Assembly: GCA_001796355.1 (NCBI GenBank)
Contig: MGMG01000003.1
Location: 1 to 46,162, forward strand
Length of the DNA: 46,162 bases
Source of the DNA: Chloroflexi bacterium GWB2_54_36
GTDB taxonomy: Bacteria; Chloroflexota; Anaerolineae; Anaerolineales; Anaerolineaceae
Reading direction: 5' to 3'
Shown here: piece after piece, positions 15,838 through 24,423 of the stretch
How positions within the stretch are numbered: the stretch's first letter is position 1
Layout: each line of letters starts with the position of its first letter
Translations under genes and position numbers: made by a program
The notes under the pieces: generated by a model
Databases searched by the model: none
Told to the model about the DNA's origin: nothing
The model's input: only the letters and a program-made list of their open reading frames with translations

Positions 15838-16905
15838 ATGAAAAAACACAATTTCAATCCCGGTCCCTCCATTCTTCCACAAGAAACCATCGATGGAACC
15901 ATCGAAGCGGTAAAAAATTTCGCCGGGACGGGCCTATCCCTTTTGGAGGTATCGCACCGCAGCAAAGAATTTGAAGCCGTGATGAATGAGACCGTCGCAC
16001 TCTTCAAAGAACTGCTCGGAATTCCAGAGGGATACGCAGTCTTGTTTGTCGGCGGCGGAGCCAGCACGCAATTTTTCCATGTTCCTTACAACCTGCTCGA
16101 GAAAAAAGCAGCTTACCTGATCACCGGCACCTGGGCTAAAAAGGCCTACAAGGAAGCCAAAATGATCGGCGCGGTCGAGGCAGTCGCCTCCTCAGAGGAT
16201 AAGAACTTCACCTACATCCCCAAAGATTATGTGATTCCAGCGGACGCTGATTACTTCCACATTACCACCAACAACACCATTTACGGAACCGAGCTTTTGA
16301 AAGACATCGATTCCCCGGTACCGCTGGTGGCAGACATGTCATCGGATATCTTCTCCCGCCCGGTGGATGTATCGAAGTATGGGTTGATCTACGGTGGAGC
16401 CCAGAAGAACTTTGCCCCGGCTGGCGTGACCTTCGTCATCGTGCGCGAAGATTTGCTCGGCAAAGTCAGCCGTGCCATCCCCACCATGGTGGATTACCGC
16501 ACGCACATCAAAGAGAATTCATTGTTCAATACCCCGCCTGTGCTGCCGATCTACTCCGGCATGCTGACGCTGCGCTGGCTGAAAAAACTGGGCGGCGTGC
16601 CCGGAATGGAACGCATCAACAAGGCCAAAGCCGATTTGCTTTATAAAGCCATCGATGACAGTAAATTGTTCGTTGGCACGGTCGCCAAGGAAGACCGTTC
16701 GCGCATGAACGTCACTTTTGTGATGGCCCCGGGATACGAAGGACTCGAAGAGGAGTTCCTAGCCCTGACCAAGACCAAAGGAATGGTCGGATTGAAGGGA
16801 CACCGCTCGGTCGGCGGTTTCCGCGCTTCGCTCTACAATGCTCTGCCGCTGGAAAGCGTCCAGGTACTGGTAGATGCGATGAAAGAGTTCGAAGCCAGTC
16901 ACTAA
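15838..16905 (+). CDS. serC: phosphoserine aminotransferase
   Basis: SerC converts 3-phosphohydroxypyruvate and glutamate into phosphoserine, the second step of serine synthesis. It uses PLP in the cytoplasm. The start at 15838 gives 355 residues beginning [14 protein letters not shown], the family's N-terminal signature, and has AAGGAAGG 5 bases before it. The PLP lysine lies in [12 protein letters not shown]. The glycine-rich loop GGGASTQF and the C-terminal [15 protein letters not shown] motif are present. A frame opening at 15727 has no family sequence. A hairpin terminator follows. Confidence 0.96.
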   Translation: MKKHNFNPGPSILPQETIDGTIEAVKNFAGTGLSLLEVSHRSKEFEAVMNETVALFKELLGIPEGYAVLFVGGGASTQFFHVPYNLLEKKAAYLITGTWAKKAYKEAKMIGAVEAVASSEDKNFTYIPKDYVIPADADYFHITTNNTIYGTELLKDIDSPVPLVADMSSDIFSRPVDVSKYGLIYGGAQKNFAPAGVTFVIVREDLLGKVSRAIPTMVDYRTHIKENSLFNTPPVLPIYSGMLTLRWLKKLGGVPGMERINKAKADLLYKAIDDSKLFVGTVAKEDRSRMNVTFVMAPGYEGLEEEFLALTKTKGMVGLKGHRSVGGFRASLYNALPLESVQVLVDAMKEFEASH

Positions 16906-16929
16906 GCTGGGGTTGGAATTAAGATAAAA

Positions 16930-16955
16930 AGGGGCGCCGTTGGGCGCCTCTTTTA
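16930..16955 (+). terminator. serC terminator
   Basis: AGGGGCGCC (16930-16938) pairs with GGCGCCTCT (16943-16951), with one wobble, around a four-base loop. TTTATTG follows. Confidence 0.85.
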
Positions 16956-16962
16956 TTGTTTT

Positions 16963-17050
16963 TCGTGCGATGCACGTACTCTTGGCTGTGAGCCAAACTC
17001 TGGCGGGCAGGTTCTCTCGTGCGATGCACGTGCTTAAACCTGGCGGGCAG
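16963..17050. repeat. two tandem copies of a hairpin-containing repeat
   Basis: TCGTGCGATGCACGT occurs at 16963-16977 and 17017-17031, each a CGTGC-GAT-GCACG hairpin. Each is followed by CTGGCGGGCAG (17000-17010 and 17040-17050). The first copy carries an extra TTGGCT-GTG-AGCCAA hairpin between the two blocks. Only two units are present, so it is not a CRISPR array. Confidence 0.6.
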
Positions 17051-17074
17051 TCTGTGAGTGAGCCTGCCGAAGCG

Positions 17075-18025
17075 CTACATACCCAGCGCAATTTCTTTCA
17101 TAAACCTTGCCCGGATCAACCGTGGGACAAAGCCGGCATCAACAAACACAGCAGCAGCCCGGGCATTATTGGCATTGACGTGTAAAGCTGCTTCTTCACA
17201 GCCTTCTTGCTGAAAGCGTTGCAATGCATCTAACAACAAGGCATGCGCCAGACCTTTCCGGCGGTGCTCCTGAACCACGGCAATCTGCGAGATCCAGCCG
17301 GTTTTCCCATCCACTTCGCAGGTGACGAATCCCACCGGTTTCTCGTCTTCAAGCACCACCCGAGACAAATCCGGGCGAAATTGCTCATCCTCCTCTGCGT
17401 AGCTCGCAATCCACTCCGCCTGCACGGGTACGATATCTCCCAACCGGTCGCTGAACCCTTCGGCATAAGCCTGAAAGAAAAGCGGCGCACTGGCGGCGTC
17501 CCATGCGCGCGCCGTCAGGTCCTCAGGCAGGGGATCGGGCAGCGCCACTTCATCCAGCGGACGCACCAGCATCTGCTCGGTAAGGACATTTTCATACCCG
17601 TACTCCAGGTAAAGCACATTGGCACCCTCGGTCAACGCTTCATTCGTGATTACCAGTTGCAGGGTCAGGCCCGGCTGCGCTACTTGAAGCGCGCGTAATT
17701 CCGCCCAGGACAATAATGCCTCGCCAATCCCCCGGCGGCGAAATTCCGGATGCACCTGCCCCCCCAACCTGATGCGTTGCACCCCTTCTGCGGGCTCGCT
17801 GACCAGCAACCAGCCAACAGCAGCAAGTTGATCGCGCACCGCCACGCACAGCGAATTATCGCTGTGAATGGCAGCCGCTTTCAGCGCATCTTCTGGCAGG
17901 TTACTGACCGGTTCTTCGCCGTCAATGCTTTTACAGGCGGCGTCCAACTCAACCAATGCCGCTTCATCCTTGGGCTCAATGGAGCGCCACACCAACTGGT
18001 TCATGTCAGGAAAAGAATCACGCAT
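17075..18025 (-). CDS. tandem-domain GNAT N-acetyltransferase
   Basis: The 316-residue product contains two GNAT folds in a row. The first acetyl-CoA loop is in HPEFRRRGIGEALLSWAE near residue 95. The second is in VQEHRRKGLAHALLLDAL near residue 255, with the usual VNANNARAAAVFVDAGF afterwards. The architecture recalls mycothiol synthase, but that pathway is actinobacterial, so only 'tandem acetyltransferase' is supported. The acceptor is unknown. It converges on serC and is divergent from the next gene, with about 70 bases between starts. Confidence 0.85.
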   Translation of the reverse strand: MRDSFPDMNQLVWRSIEPKDEAALVELDAACKSIDGEEPVSNLPEDALKAAAIHSDNSLCVAVRDQLAAVGWLLVSEPAEGVQRIRLGGQVHPEFRRRGIGEALLSWAELRALQVAQPGLTLQLVITNEALTEGANVLYLEYGYENVLTEQMLVRPLDEVALPDPLPEDLTARAWDAASAPLFFQAYAEGFSDRLGDIVPVQAEWIASYAEEDEQFRPDLSRVVLEDEKPVGFVTCEVDGKTGWISQIAVVQEHRRKGLAHALLLDALQRFQQEGCEEAALHVNANNARAAAVFVDAGFVPRLIRARFMKEIALGM

Positions 18026-18096
18026 GAGTCCTCCGTTTGAAAATTGTATCGCAGCCTAAGGTAAAATTACCTGGATTGAACCGGATATTGGAGGAA

Positions 18097-18597
18097 ATGA
18101 TGCAAAAACCACCTGCCAACCCTGGGACGCGTCCCGAAATGCCGGATGCTTATGGGATTTCCGGCAGCGCCGAAGGCCTGCTGAGCTGGGAGTGGGTCCG
18201 GCAGCAGATGACCCAGTCACGTAACTACTGGATCAGCAGCACACGTCCCAACGGACTACCGCACGCCATGCCGGTGTGGGGCGTCTGGCTGGACGACCAA
18301 TTGTTCTTTGGCACATCACGAAAATCGCGTAAAGCCTTGAACCTGGCGGCCAACCCCGCGGTCAGTTGCCATACTGAAAGCGGTGATGAAGCTGTTATCA
18401 TCGAAGGCGTGGTGGAGGAGGTCGCGGATCGGGAGTTGTTTAACCGGATAACCGCCGCAATTTCCAAAAAATACCCCAATATGCCTGAAGAAGCGGAGCC
18501 TGACCCTGAAAATATTACCTATGCAGTGCGAGCGCGCACGGTATTCGCCTTCCGCGAACGGGATTTCCCGCAGTCAGCCACCCGCTGGCGTTTTTGA
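18097..18597 (+). CDS. pyridoxamine-5'-phosphate-oxidase-fold protein (flavin/F420-binding type)
   Basis: The 166-residue product has the split-barrel pattern: YWISSTRPNGLPHAMPVWGVWL near residues 42-63, then LFFGTSRKSRKALNL and a strand motif EAVIIEGVVEEVAD. Families with this order bind FMN or F420 and reduce varied substrates or simply sense them. The ATG at 18097 is followed at once by another ATG at 18100, and GGAGG lies just upstream, better spaced for the second. A reading frame from 18037 adds an unconserved leader. The substrate is unknown. Confidence 0.82.
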   Translation: MMQKPPANPGTRPEMPDAYGISGSAEGLLSWEWVRQQMTQSRNYWISSTRPNGLPHAMPVWGVWLDDQLFFGTSRKSRKALNLAANPAVSCHTESGDEAVIIEGVVEEVADRELFNRITAAISKKYPNMPEEAEPDPENITYAVRARTVFAFRERDFPQSATRWRF

Positions 18598-18629
18598 TCC
18601 GTACCACGACAATCTGGCGGCCAGTAAGT

Positions 18630-18658
18630 TTGACACCTTCTTTAAATTGATGTAAAGT
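18630..18658 (+). promoter_or_regulatory. promoter of the helix-hairpin-helix protein gene
   Basis: TTGACA (18630-18635) and TAAAGT (18653-18658) are separated by 17 bases. They lie about 50 bases before the start codon, which itself follows a GGGAGGAAG site. Confidence 0.6.
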
Positions 18659-18710
18659 AAACCATGGTTCTTGCGGAAATAAGCGTCGGTTTTCTCCAGG
18701 GAGGAAGTTA

Positions 18711-19367
18711 ATGAGCATGATCCTGTCACCCAATTTGGTCCAGGCCCTGGCCTACCAGTTGCCTTCAGCCCTTACCCAACAAGAAAAGTCTGGTATCCCC
18801 ATGTGGTTCTGGGGATTGATGGGGGTCACATTAATTATCCTGTTCTGGATGCTGTTCAACCGCCCCAAGGAAAAAGAAGGCGACGAACTTGAAGAAGGTC
18901 GGCTAGCTACCTCCGCGCCAGCGAAAACCAACCGCCAGGGGACCGCATTAGAATTGGAAGATGACAAGATCGACTATGGGCCGTACGCCAACGAACCCGA
19001 ACCTGCAGAACCTTCAGAAGCTCCTCCCGAACTTCAGGCTGCTCCTTCCCCCTTTCTGGACTTTGGCGATGAGGATATTCCAGTCCAGCAAGGATTCGAC
19101 ATGGATTTCCTCAATGCGGATGATTTTACGCTCATTGAGGGAATCGGCCCCAAAATTGCCAAAATATTAAATCAGGCAGATATCCACACCTTCAAACAAC
19201 TGTCCAATGAAGATCCGGAAGGATTGCTCGTCGCCCTGGCCACCGCAGGGATTTTCATGACCGACCCTTCCTCCTGGCCGGAACAGGCCAGACTTGCCGC
19301 CGCTGGCCAATGGGATGAATTAAAACGGCTGCAGGATTCGCTTAAAGGTGGACAACAGCTTTCATAA
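18711..19367 (+). CDS. membrane-anchored helix-hairpin-helix protein
   Basis: The 218-residue product has one membrane segment near residues 30-50 (MWFWGLMGVTLIILFWMLF). A long acidic, proline- and glutamate-rich linker follows. The C-terminal domain carries a helix-hairpin-helix motif, FTLIEGIGPKIAKILNQA, near residues 139-156, of the kind found in nucleic-acid-binding HhH proteins. The C-terminal region would lie in the cytoplasm. HhH domains of this type often bind DNA non-specifically, but no catalytic residues are visible. It has its own promoter. The exact role is unknown. Confidence 0.75.
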   Translation: MSMILSPNLVQALAYQLPSALTQQEKSGIPMWFWGLMGVTLIILFWMLFNRPKEKEGDELEEGRLATSAPAKTNRQGTALELEDDKIDYGPYANEPEPAEPSEAPPELQAAPSPFLDFGDEDIPVQQGFDMDFLNADDFTLIEGIGPKIAKILNQADIHTFKQLSNEDPEGLLVALATAGIFMTDPSSWPEQARLAAAGQWDELKRLQDSLKGGQQLS

Positions 19368-19493
19368 ACCCCACCGAATACCGTTTCCCACATCCGGCTG
19401 GTTTACTTCTCGGATAAAATCTATGCCTGGTAGGGGGATTTTTACCCCAATAAACGCGTATTCACAATATTTACTGACAGTCTCAGGTTCCTG

Positions 19494-20330
19494 ATGAAAC
19501 CAATCTTCTCGCGCATCACCGGTCTGGTTTTGATTATTGCGGCGGTCATGGGACTGGGACTGAGCCTGGCCGGTCTGATCCTGCTGGGAGGCTTTTCAAG
19601 CCGCATTTCCGCCAATCTGTTGGGTGCGCTGGAATACCTGGATCGGGCGCTGGCGATCAGCAGCGATGGTTTGGAAACCGCGGAAAGTTCGCTGCAGGCA
19701 GCGGACTCGGCGCTGGTTTCGCTGGTCAGCACGCTAGACGGGGTAAATGAGTCGCTGCAGGGCATGGACCCCACCCTCACCGCCTTGAGCACGCTGCTTG
19801 GCAAGGATTTGCCGGGAACCATCGAAGCCACCCAGGATTCATTGGATTCTGCTCAGACCAGCGCTAAGAATATCGATAATGTGTTGACTTCGCTCAGCAG
19901 AATCCCGTTTTTTGGGACGCTGGTCTATAACCCGGACGTACCACTGAACGAAACCCTGGGCGAAATTTCTGACAGCCTGAATGCCATCCCGCGCTCTTTA
20001 CGGGACGCCAAAAGCGGGTTGGATATAGCTGACAAGAATCTCACCATGATCACTTCGGACCTTGGCGACATCGCACAGAGCACTGATCAAATTGGGCTCA
20101 GCATTGCGGATGCCTTGCTGGTGATTGATGAATACCAGACATTGGTAGCGGATATGCAAAAGCGGGCGAAGGATTTCCGCCAGGAACTGCCGGGACAGTT
20201 GCGGTTGGCAACCCTGGCAGCCGCGCTCTTGTTGATCTGGCTGGCTATTACCCAGATCGGGCTGCTGGCGCAGGGGGTCGAATTCCTGGCGCGCGGGAGG
20301 AAACCGCTCAAACAACCGGGAATCGAGTAA
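19494..20330 (+). CDS. unknown protein with N- and C-terminal membrane segments and long helical middle
   Basis: The 278-residue product has a membrane segment at about residues 9-31 and another at about 240-265. Between them lies about 200 residues of heptad-like, Ser/Thr/Leu/Asp-rich sequence, for example SSLQAADSALVSLVSTLDGV and IDNVLTSLSRIPF. The layout suggests a coiled-coil rod held at both ends, as in some MCP-like or envelope stress sensors, but no signalling domain is present. The ATG has no convincing ribosome-binding site. No family is recognised. Confidence 0.6.
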   Translation: MKPIFSRITGLVLIIAAVMGLGLSLAGLILLGGFSSRISANLLGALEYLDRALAISSDGLETAESSLQAADSALVSLVSTLDGVNESLQGMDPTLTALSTLLGKDLPGTIEATQDSLDSAQTSAKNIDNVLTSLSRIPFFGTLVYNPDVPLNETLGEISDSLNAIPRSLRDAKSGLDIADKNLTMITSDLGDIAQSTDQIGLSIADALLVIDEYQTLVADMQKRAKDFRQELPGQLRLATLAAALLLIWLAITQIGLLAQGVEFLARGRKPLKQPGIE

Positions 20331-20376
20331 AATCGGGGGAACCGCTTCAGTATTCCCTTTAAAGAAAGCGCTGATC

Positions 20377-20808
20377 ATGGAAATATCCCTGCTCACTGAA
20401 GTCACCGATGAAGTCGTTCAGGCATTTACCCGTCTGCTGCCCCAGTTGAGTTCCAGCGCGGTTATTCCCTCGCGGGCCGAACTGCAAGAAATCGCCGATA
20501 ACGATTCTTTTTTTATTGCCCGCGACCTTGACCTCGGCGGCCAAATCGTCGGCTCCTTGACCCTGGTGACCTTCCGCATCCCAACCGGTGTACGTGCCTG
20601 GATTGAGGATGTGGTTGTGGATACTGCCATGCGCGGCAAGGGAATTGGCGAGCTGTTAACTCGCGCTGCTTTGGAGCGCGCGGCCGAATTAGGCGCAAAA
20701 ACCGTGGATCTGACTTCGCGTCCCTCGCGCGAAGCCGCTAACCGCCTGTACCGGCGCGTCGGATTTGAATTGCGCCAGACCAACCTGTACCGCTACGAAC
20801 TCAAGTAG
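20377..20808 (+). CDS. GNAT-family N-acetyltransferase
   Basis: The 143-residue single-domain product has the acetyl-CoA-binding signature RGKGIGELLTRAALERA near residues 87-103 with the preceding strand WIEDVVVDTAM. It ends with EAANRLYRRVGFELRQTNLYRYEL, the usual last strands. It is cytoplasmic, and the acceptor is not predictable. It lies 9 bases ahead of azlC and 46 bases after the unknown two-TM gene, so it may be in an operon with either. Confidence 0.88.
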   Translation: MEISLLTEVTDEVVQAFTRLLPQLSSSAVIPSRAELQEIADNDSFFIARDLDLGGQIVGSLTLVTFRIPTGVRAWIEDVVVDTAMRGKGIGELLTRAALERAAELGAKTVDLTSRPSREAANRLYRRVGFELRQTNLYRYELK

Positions 20809-20817
20809 CTGCCAACC

Positions 20818-21534
20818 GTGAACGCAGCCGTGAATGGCGTAAACCCTCGCCAGCATATGGCCCGGGAATTCTGGGCTGGAGTGCGGGCTGAGCTACCCCT
20901 CATCGTAGGGGTTTTTCCCTTTGGCATGATTTACGGTGTGGTGGCCGTCAGCAGCGGCATGCCAGCCAGCGCCGCCCAGGCGATGTCGTCGATTGTCTTT
21001 GCCGGCTCAGCCCAATTTGCCACTGCCCAACTGGTGGCGGGCGGTGTGCCAACCCTGGTGCTGGTCATGACCATTTTCATCCTGAACCTGCGGCATGCCC
21101 TCTACAGCGCCTCGATCGCGCCCTACACCAAACATCTCTCAACGGCCTGGAAAGCCGGACTCAGCTACCTGCTGACCGACGAAGCGTACGCCGTCACCAT
21201 TTTGAATTATGAGCGCGAAGGGATCAACACGTATCGCCACTGGTTTTTCCTGGGGGCCGGTTTGGCATTGTGGACATTCTGGCAGATCAGCACCGCGGCG
21301 GGGATTTTCCTGGGGACGGTGATTCCGGCGGCATGGTCTTTGGATTTTGCTGCGGCGCTGACCTTCATCGCCATGACCCTGCCGCTTTTGCGCGACCGAG
21401 CGTCCGTGGCAGCCGCCCTGGCGGCCGGTGTGATGGCGCTGCTGGCTTATCCGCTGCCGTATAAGCTAGGCCTGGTTGCAGCCGCAATTGCCGGTATCGT
21501 AACCGGCATGCTGGTGGAAGGAAAACGCCGGTGA
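20818..21534 (+). CDS. azlC: AzlC-family branched-chain amino-acid exporter, large subunit
   Basis: AzlC and AzlD together export branched-chain amino acids such as leucine and azaleucine. The 238-residue product has about seven membrane segments. It shows the family motifs ELPLIVGVFPFGMIYGVVA, FAGSAQFATAQL and LNLRHALYSASIAPY near residues 26, 60 and 92. The predicted GTG start lacks a strong ribosome-binding site; a later ATG at codon 14 is an alternative. It overlaps azlD by four bases (GTGA). Confidence 0.92.
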   Translation: MNAAVNGVNPRQHMAREFWAGVRAELPLIVGVFPFGMIYGVVAVSSGMPASAAQAMSSIVFAGSAQFATAQLVAGGVPTLVLVMTIFILNLRHALYSASIAPYTKHLSTAWKAGLSYLLTDEAYAVTILNYEREGINTYRHWFFLGAGLALWTFWQISTAAGIFLGTVIPAAWSLDFAAALTFIAMTLPLLRDRASVAAALAAGVMALLAYPLPYKLGLVAAAIAGIVTGMLVEGKRR

Positions 21535-21851
21535 ACATCTGGGCAGCTTTAATTGCCGGCGGGGCGCTAACCTATCTCACGCGTCTGTCGTTCATATTCC
21601 TGTTCGGAATTATCGATCCGCCCGAGGTAGTGAAGCGCGCCTTGCGGTTTGTGCCGCCAGCGGTGCTTTCGGCCATTGTCTTTCAGGAACTGCTCATTCG
21701 CGATGGCGCAGTTTTTCTATCACTTGGCAATGCCCGCCTGTTGGCCGGAATGGCAGCCATCCTGGTTGGCGTGCGCAGCAAGAATTCATTGCTGGTCATC
21801 GCAACCGGCATGATTGTGCTGTTGTTGTTGAATCAGATCGTGCCGGGGTAA
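21531..21851 (+). CDS. azlD: AzlD-family branched-chain amino-acid exporter, small subunit
   Basis: The 106-residue product has three to four membrane segments and the AzlD signature ALTYLTRLSFIFLFG near the N-terminus, followed by VKRALRFVPPAVLSAIVFQEL. It is the obligate partner of AzlC, and its GTG start overlaps the azlC stop codon, indicating translational coupling. Confidence 0.92.
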   Translation: MNIWAALIAGGALTYLTRLSFIFLFGIIDPPEVVKRALRFVPPAVLSAIVFQELLIRDGAVFLSLGNARLLAGMAAILVGVRSKNSLLVIATGMIVLLLLNQIVPG

Positions 21852-21855
21852 GGGA

Positions 21856-22374
21856 TGTCATTGCAAGGCAAGTAGTGCCGAAGCAATCTGCAATAGCAGA
21901 CAAAATTCGTAGGTCGGGTCAAGGGACGACAAAAAACGTTTATCGTAGATTTCGCTTGCAGTCCCGATACCCGACGTCATTCTGTATCGCAGGCAATTTT
22001 CATCGTTTGTGGTAGGGAACAACGAAAGATGAATAATCGCAGCTAACGATTTCAGCACCCAATTTTGTCGGGTTTCACTGGCGTGTTTTATGATTATCCG
22101 GATTTTTATCGTCCGCTCACTCGCAGAGTGCCCTGCCCGCAGGGCACCCTGTGGGTGCGGGCAACCCGACCTACAGATCGTACGTAAGTAATTTTTCTCG
22201 CAGGCAATTTTCATCGGTCCGATTAAGCTCCCAATCTTGTCGGGTTTCGCAGTCGTGCTTTATGATTATCCAGTTTTTTATCATCCGCTCACTCACAGGG
22301 TGCGGGCAACCCGACCTACGGATCTTCCATGCTATCCGATGGACGCAGATTGCTTCGCGCCGCTCGTAATGACA
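21856..22374. repeat. nested block of interspersed palindromic and direct repeats
   Basis: The outer ends are inverted copies: TGTCATTGC...GAAGCAATCT (21856-21889) and AGATTGCTTCG...TAATGACA (22347-22374). Inside are two direct repeats. Each starts with TCGCAGGCAATTTTCATCG (21987 and 22198) and runs through TTTATGATTATCC and TCCGCTCACTC to GGGCAACCCGACCTAC (ending 22174 and 22319). An inverted copy, GTAGGTCGGGT, lies near 21910. No open reading frame or transposase is present. The block fills the 583-base gap between azlD and the glycosidase gene. Confidence 0.7.
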
Positions 22375-22434
22375 AATGCCGGGCAACCTCCTACCTGTAC
22401 GCAAATATCCGCAACATTCTTATATAATACAGAC

Positions 22435-23847
22435 ATGAAAAGAGTTTCCTTTTTAGCACAGTTGGCTGTGCTGACGACGTTGCTTACTTTATCCCTGCCA
22501 ACCCTCTCTGCGCAGGCTGGCGCCGCACCGGCTACGCCCCCGCCGCCGGACTTTGAATTGATCGACAGCGCACCCGGGGTTGACCTCTATCGCAAAGATT
22601 ACGCTGGCGGCACTCCCGACTACGTCCTGGTATTCGATCTTTCCAAAGGCGCAGGAGTGCACCTGCTATCAGGCGCGGTGGCGGATGCAGGTTCGGGCGG
22701 CGGAGCTTACGGCGGAAACAACCCAACCTTTACCCGCCAATCCTTGCAACAATTCTGGGATTCCTTCACCGTTACCGAGCCGGACGCCTTCTGTGTGGTC
22801 AATGGCAGCTTCTTCGCCACCGATGCCGACCCGGCTGCCCTGGCCTTCCCGCTCAAAGTTGACGGCCAAATCCTGTCCGAAGGCTACGGCCGGGAGGAGT
22901 TCCCCGACCAGAAGCGCATGCTCGAGCTGTGGTCGGATCACGCCCGCATCACCACCCTGAGCAGCGAGGTGTTGCCTGCTTCGGATGCGCCAAATATATT
23001 GGCAGGTTTGGCAGAAGACGCCAACAAAGATTCGTCCGCACTGATTGGCCGCACCTTTGCCGGTGTTGACGATGCAGACGAAAACGGCAGCCTGGAAACG
23101 GTGGCGTTCATTTCATCGAAAACCAGCAAGGCTGCTGACGCTGCCGGGGTGTTGCGCGCCTTCGGCGCCGACGACGTCATCATGCTGGACGGCGGCGACT
23201 CGGCCCAAATGATGTGCGACAACCAGCCGCAAGTTTATTCAGACCGACCCATCCCACAGGCGGTTGGCATTACCGCCGGTGAGCAGGCTGCCTACGCGGT
23301 GAAAATCGCTGACCAGACCGACTGGGCAGTGGCGGTCGAAGGGCAGACCCTCGAGATCGAACTCACCCTCGCCAATACCGGCAGCGAACCCTGGCGCATG
23401 GGCGAAGTGGCCTTGCTCAACCAGCGTAACGACTGGGGCGCCGGTGAGCGGATGGACCTGCCGCAGGATGTCGCCCCCGGAGAAAAAATAACCCTGAAAT
23501 GGGTCTCGCTCCCGTTCGAGAAAACGGGCGTGTTCGTCTCGCAATGGCAACTGGCGCGCGGTACGCAGGTTTTTAGCGATAAGCCCATCTTGATCAACGT
23601 CATCGTCATTCCGCCTGAACTCGAGGATAAGAAAGCGGAGCTCGAAGCCAAAATCCGCGAGTGGGCGCGCCAGCAGGTGGATGATATGGAGCAGATGATC
23701 ATGGATTGGATTCAAGCCCAGGTGCGCCGCGGAATCGAACAGATCTGCCCGTTTGGAGCTGCCCTACCCGGCGCGGTGATCGCCGGCGAAGTCTGGAAGG
23801 CGCGCCGCAAAAAAGAGAGACGAAGGAAGGGACACTTTGGAGAATAA
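22435..23847 (+). CDS. secreted phosphodiester glycosidase (NAGPA)-domain protein
   Basis: The 470-residue product starts at 22435 with a signal peptide: MKRV, a hydrophobic core, then SLPTLSAQAGA. Residues about 65-280 form a NAGPA-like phosphodiester glycosidase domain, with DAFCVVNGSFF, a central region and the active-site-like VIMLDGGDSAQMM near residue 260. A beta-sandwich domain (about 295-390, ILEI-type Ig-like) follows. The end is a charged helix ending in KARRKKERRRKG. A TATAAT only 7 bases before the ATG suggests a nearly leaderless mRNA. Frames starting at 22237 run through repeats and are rejected. The substrate is unknown. Confidence 0.85.
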   Translation: MKRVSFLAQLAVLTTLLTLSLPTLSAQAGAAPATPPPPDFELIDSAPGVDLYRKDYAGGTPDYVLVFDLSKGAGVHLLSGAVADAGSGGGAYGGNNPTFTRQSLQQFWDSFTVTEPDAFCVVNGSFFATDADPAALAFPLKVDGQILSEGYGREEFPDQKRMLELWSDHARITTLSSEVLPASDAPNILAGLAEDANKDSSALIGRTFAGVDDADENGSLETVAFISSKTSKAADAAGVLRAFGADDVIMLDGGDSAQMMCDNQPQVYSDRPIPQAVGITAGEQAAYAVKIADQTDWAVAVEGQTLEIELTLANTGSEPWRMGEVALLNQRNDWGAGERMDLPQDVAPGEKITLKWVSLPFEKTGVFVSQWQLARGTQVFSDKPILINVIVIPPELEDKKAELEAKIREWARQQVDDMEQMIMDWIQAQVRRGIEQICPFGAALPGAVIAGEVWKARRKKERRRKGHFGE

Positions 23848-24406
23848 TCTGGCCGGATTAACGTCCGCCGTTTTGGTCGGACAGCAAACCGATACGCTGA
23901 TCACCACCCGCGTTAAGAATGTTCAAGTGACTGTAGAAGGATTTGCGGGTGACAAGCACGCCGGCTTGACTCACCCCGCAGACAGCCGCACGCCGTTCTG
24001 TCCGCGCGGAACACAAATCTTCAACGACCGTCAGGTCAGCATTGTCTCGCTGGAAGAATTGGCGATTGTGGCCGCCAGCCTGGACCTGCCAGAGTTATTG
24101 CCGGAATGGCTGGGGGCAAACCTGCTGCTCAGCGGCATTCCCGACCTTACCAGGCTGGAACCCGGCGCCCGGTTGTTCTTTTCCAGCGGCGCGGTGCTGT
24201 ATGTGACCCATTCGAATAACCCGTGTTCTGGCCCCGGGAAAATTATTCAATCCCGCTTCCCTGACCGGGATGGGCTGACCGCAGCCTTTGTCAAACACGC
24301 CATGCACCGGCGTGGTTTGGTGGCCGTGGTGGATTTACCGGGTCAAATCGCGGAAGGTGACACAGTCAAAGTCATCTGGAAAAATCGCTACCGCTACCAG
24401 GATTAA
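23837..24406 (+). CDS. MOSC-domain protein
   Basis: The 189-residue product fits the MOSC (molybdenum cofactor sulfurase C-terminal) domain. This is a beta-barrel that carries sulfur on a conserved cysteine, here in THSNNPCSGPGKII near residue 132. FAGDKHAGLTH near residue 36 and the ISIVSLEEL-like strand are also typical. A TTG start at 23837 has AAGGAAGGG before it and overlaps the end of the upstream gene by 11 bases, implying coupling. The exact partner enzyme is unknown. Confidence 0.85.
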   Translation: MENNLAGLTSAVLVGQQTDTLITTRVKNVQVTVEGFAGDKHAGLTHPADSRTPFCPRGTQIFNDRQVSIVSLEELAIVAASLDLPELLPEWLGANLLLSGIPDLTRLEPGARLFFSSGAVLYVTHSNNPCSGPGKIIQSRFPDRDGLTAAFVKHAMHRRGLVAVVDLPGQIAEGDTVKVIWKNRYRYQD

Positions 24407-24423
24407 ACTCAGGAAAGTGTTGA

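Noticed and set aside
16963-17050. CRISPR array
   Set aside because: Only two units of unequal spacing, repeats are short hairpins, and no cas gene is near.
21856-22374. Insertion sequence
   Set aside because: No transposase reading frame lies between the inverted ends. The block is a nest of short repeats.
22237-22434. Upstream extension of the phosphodiester glycosidase gene
   Set aside because: It translates repeat DNA and would bury the clear signal peptide that begins at 22435.
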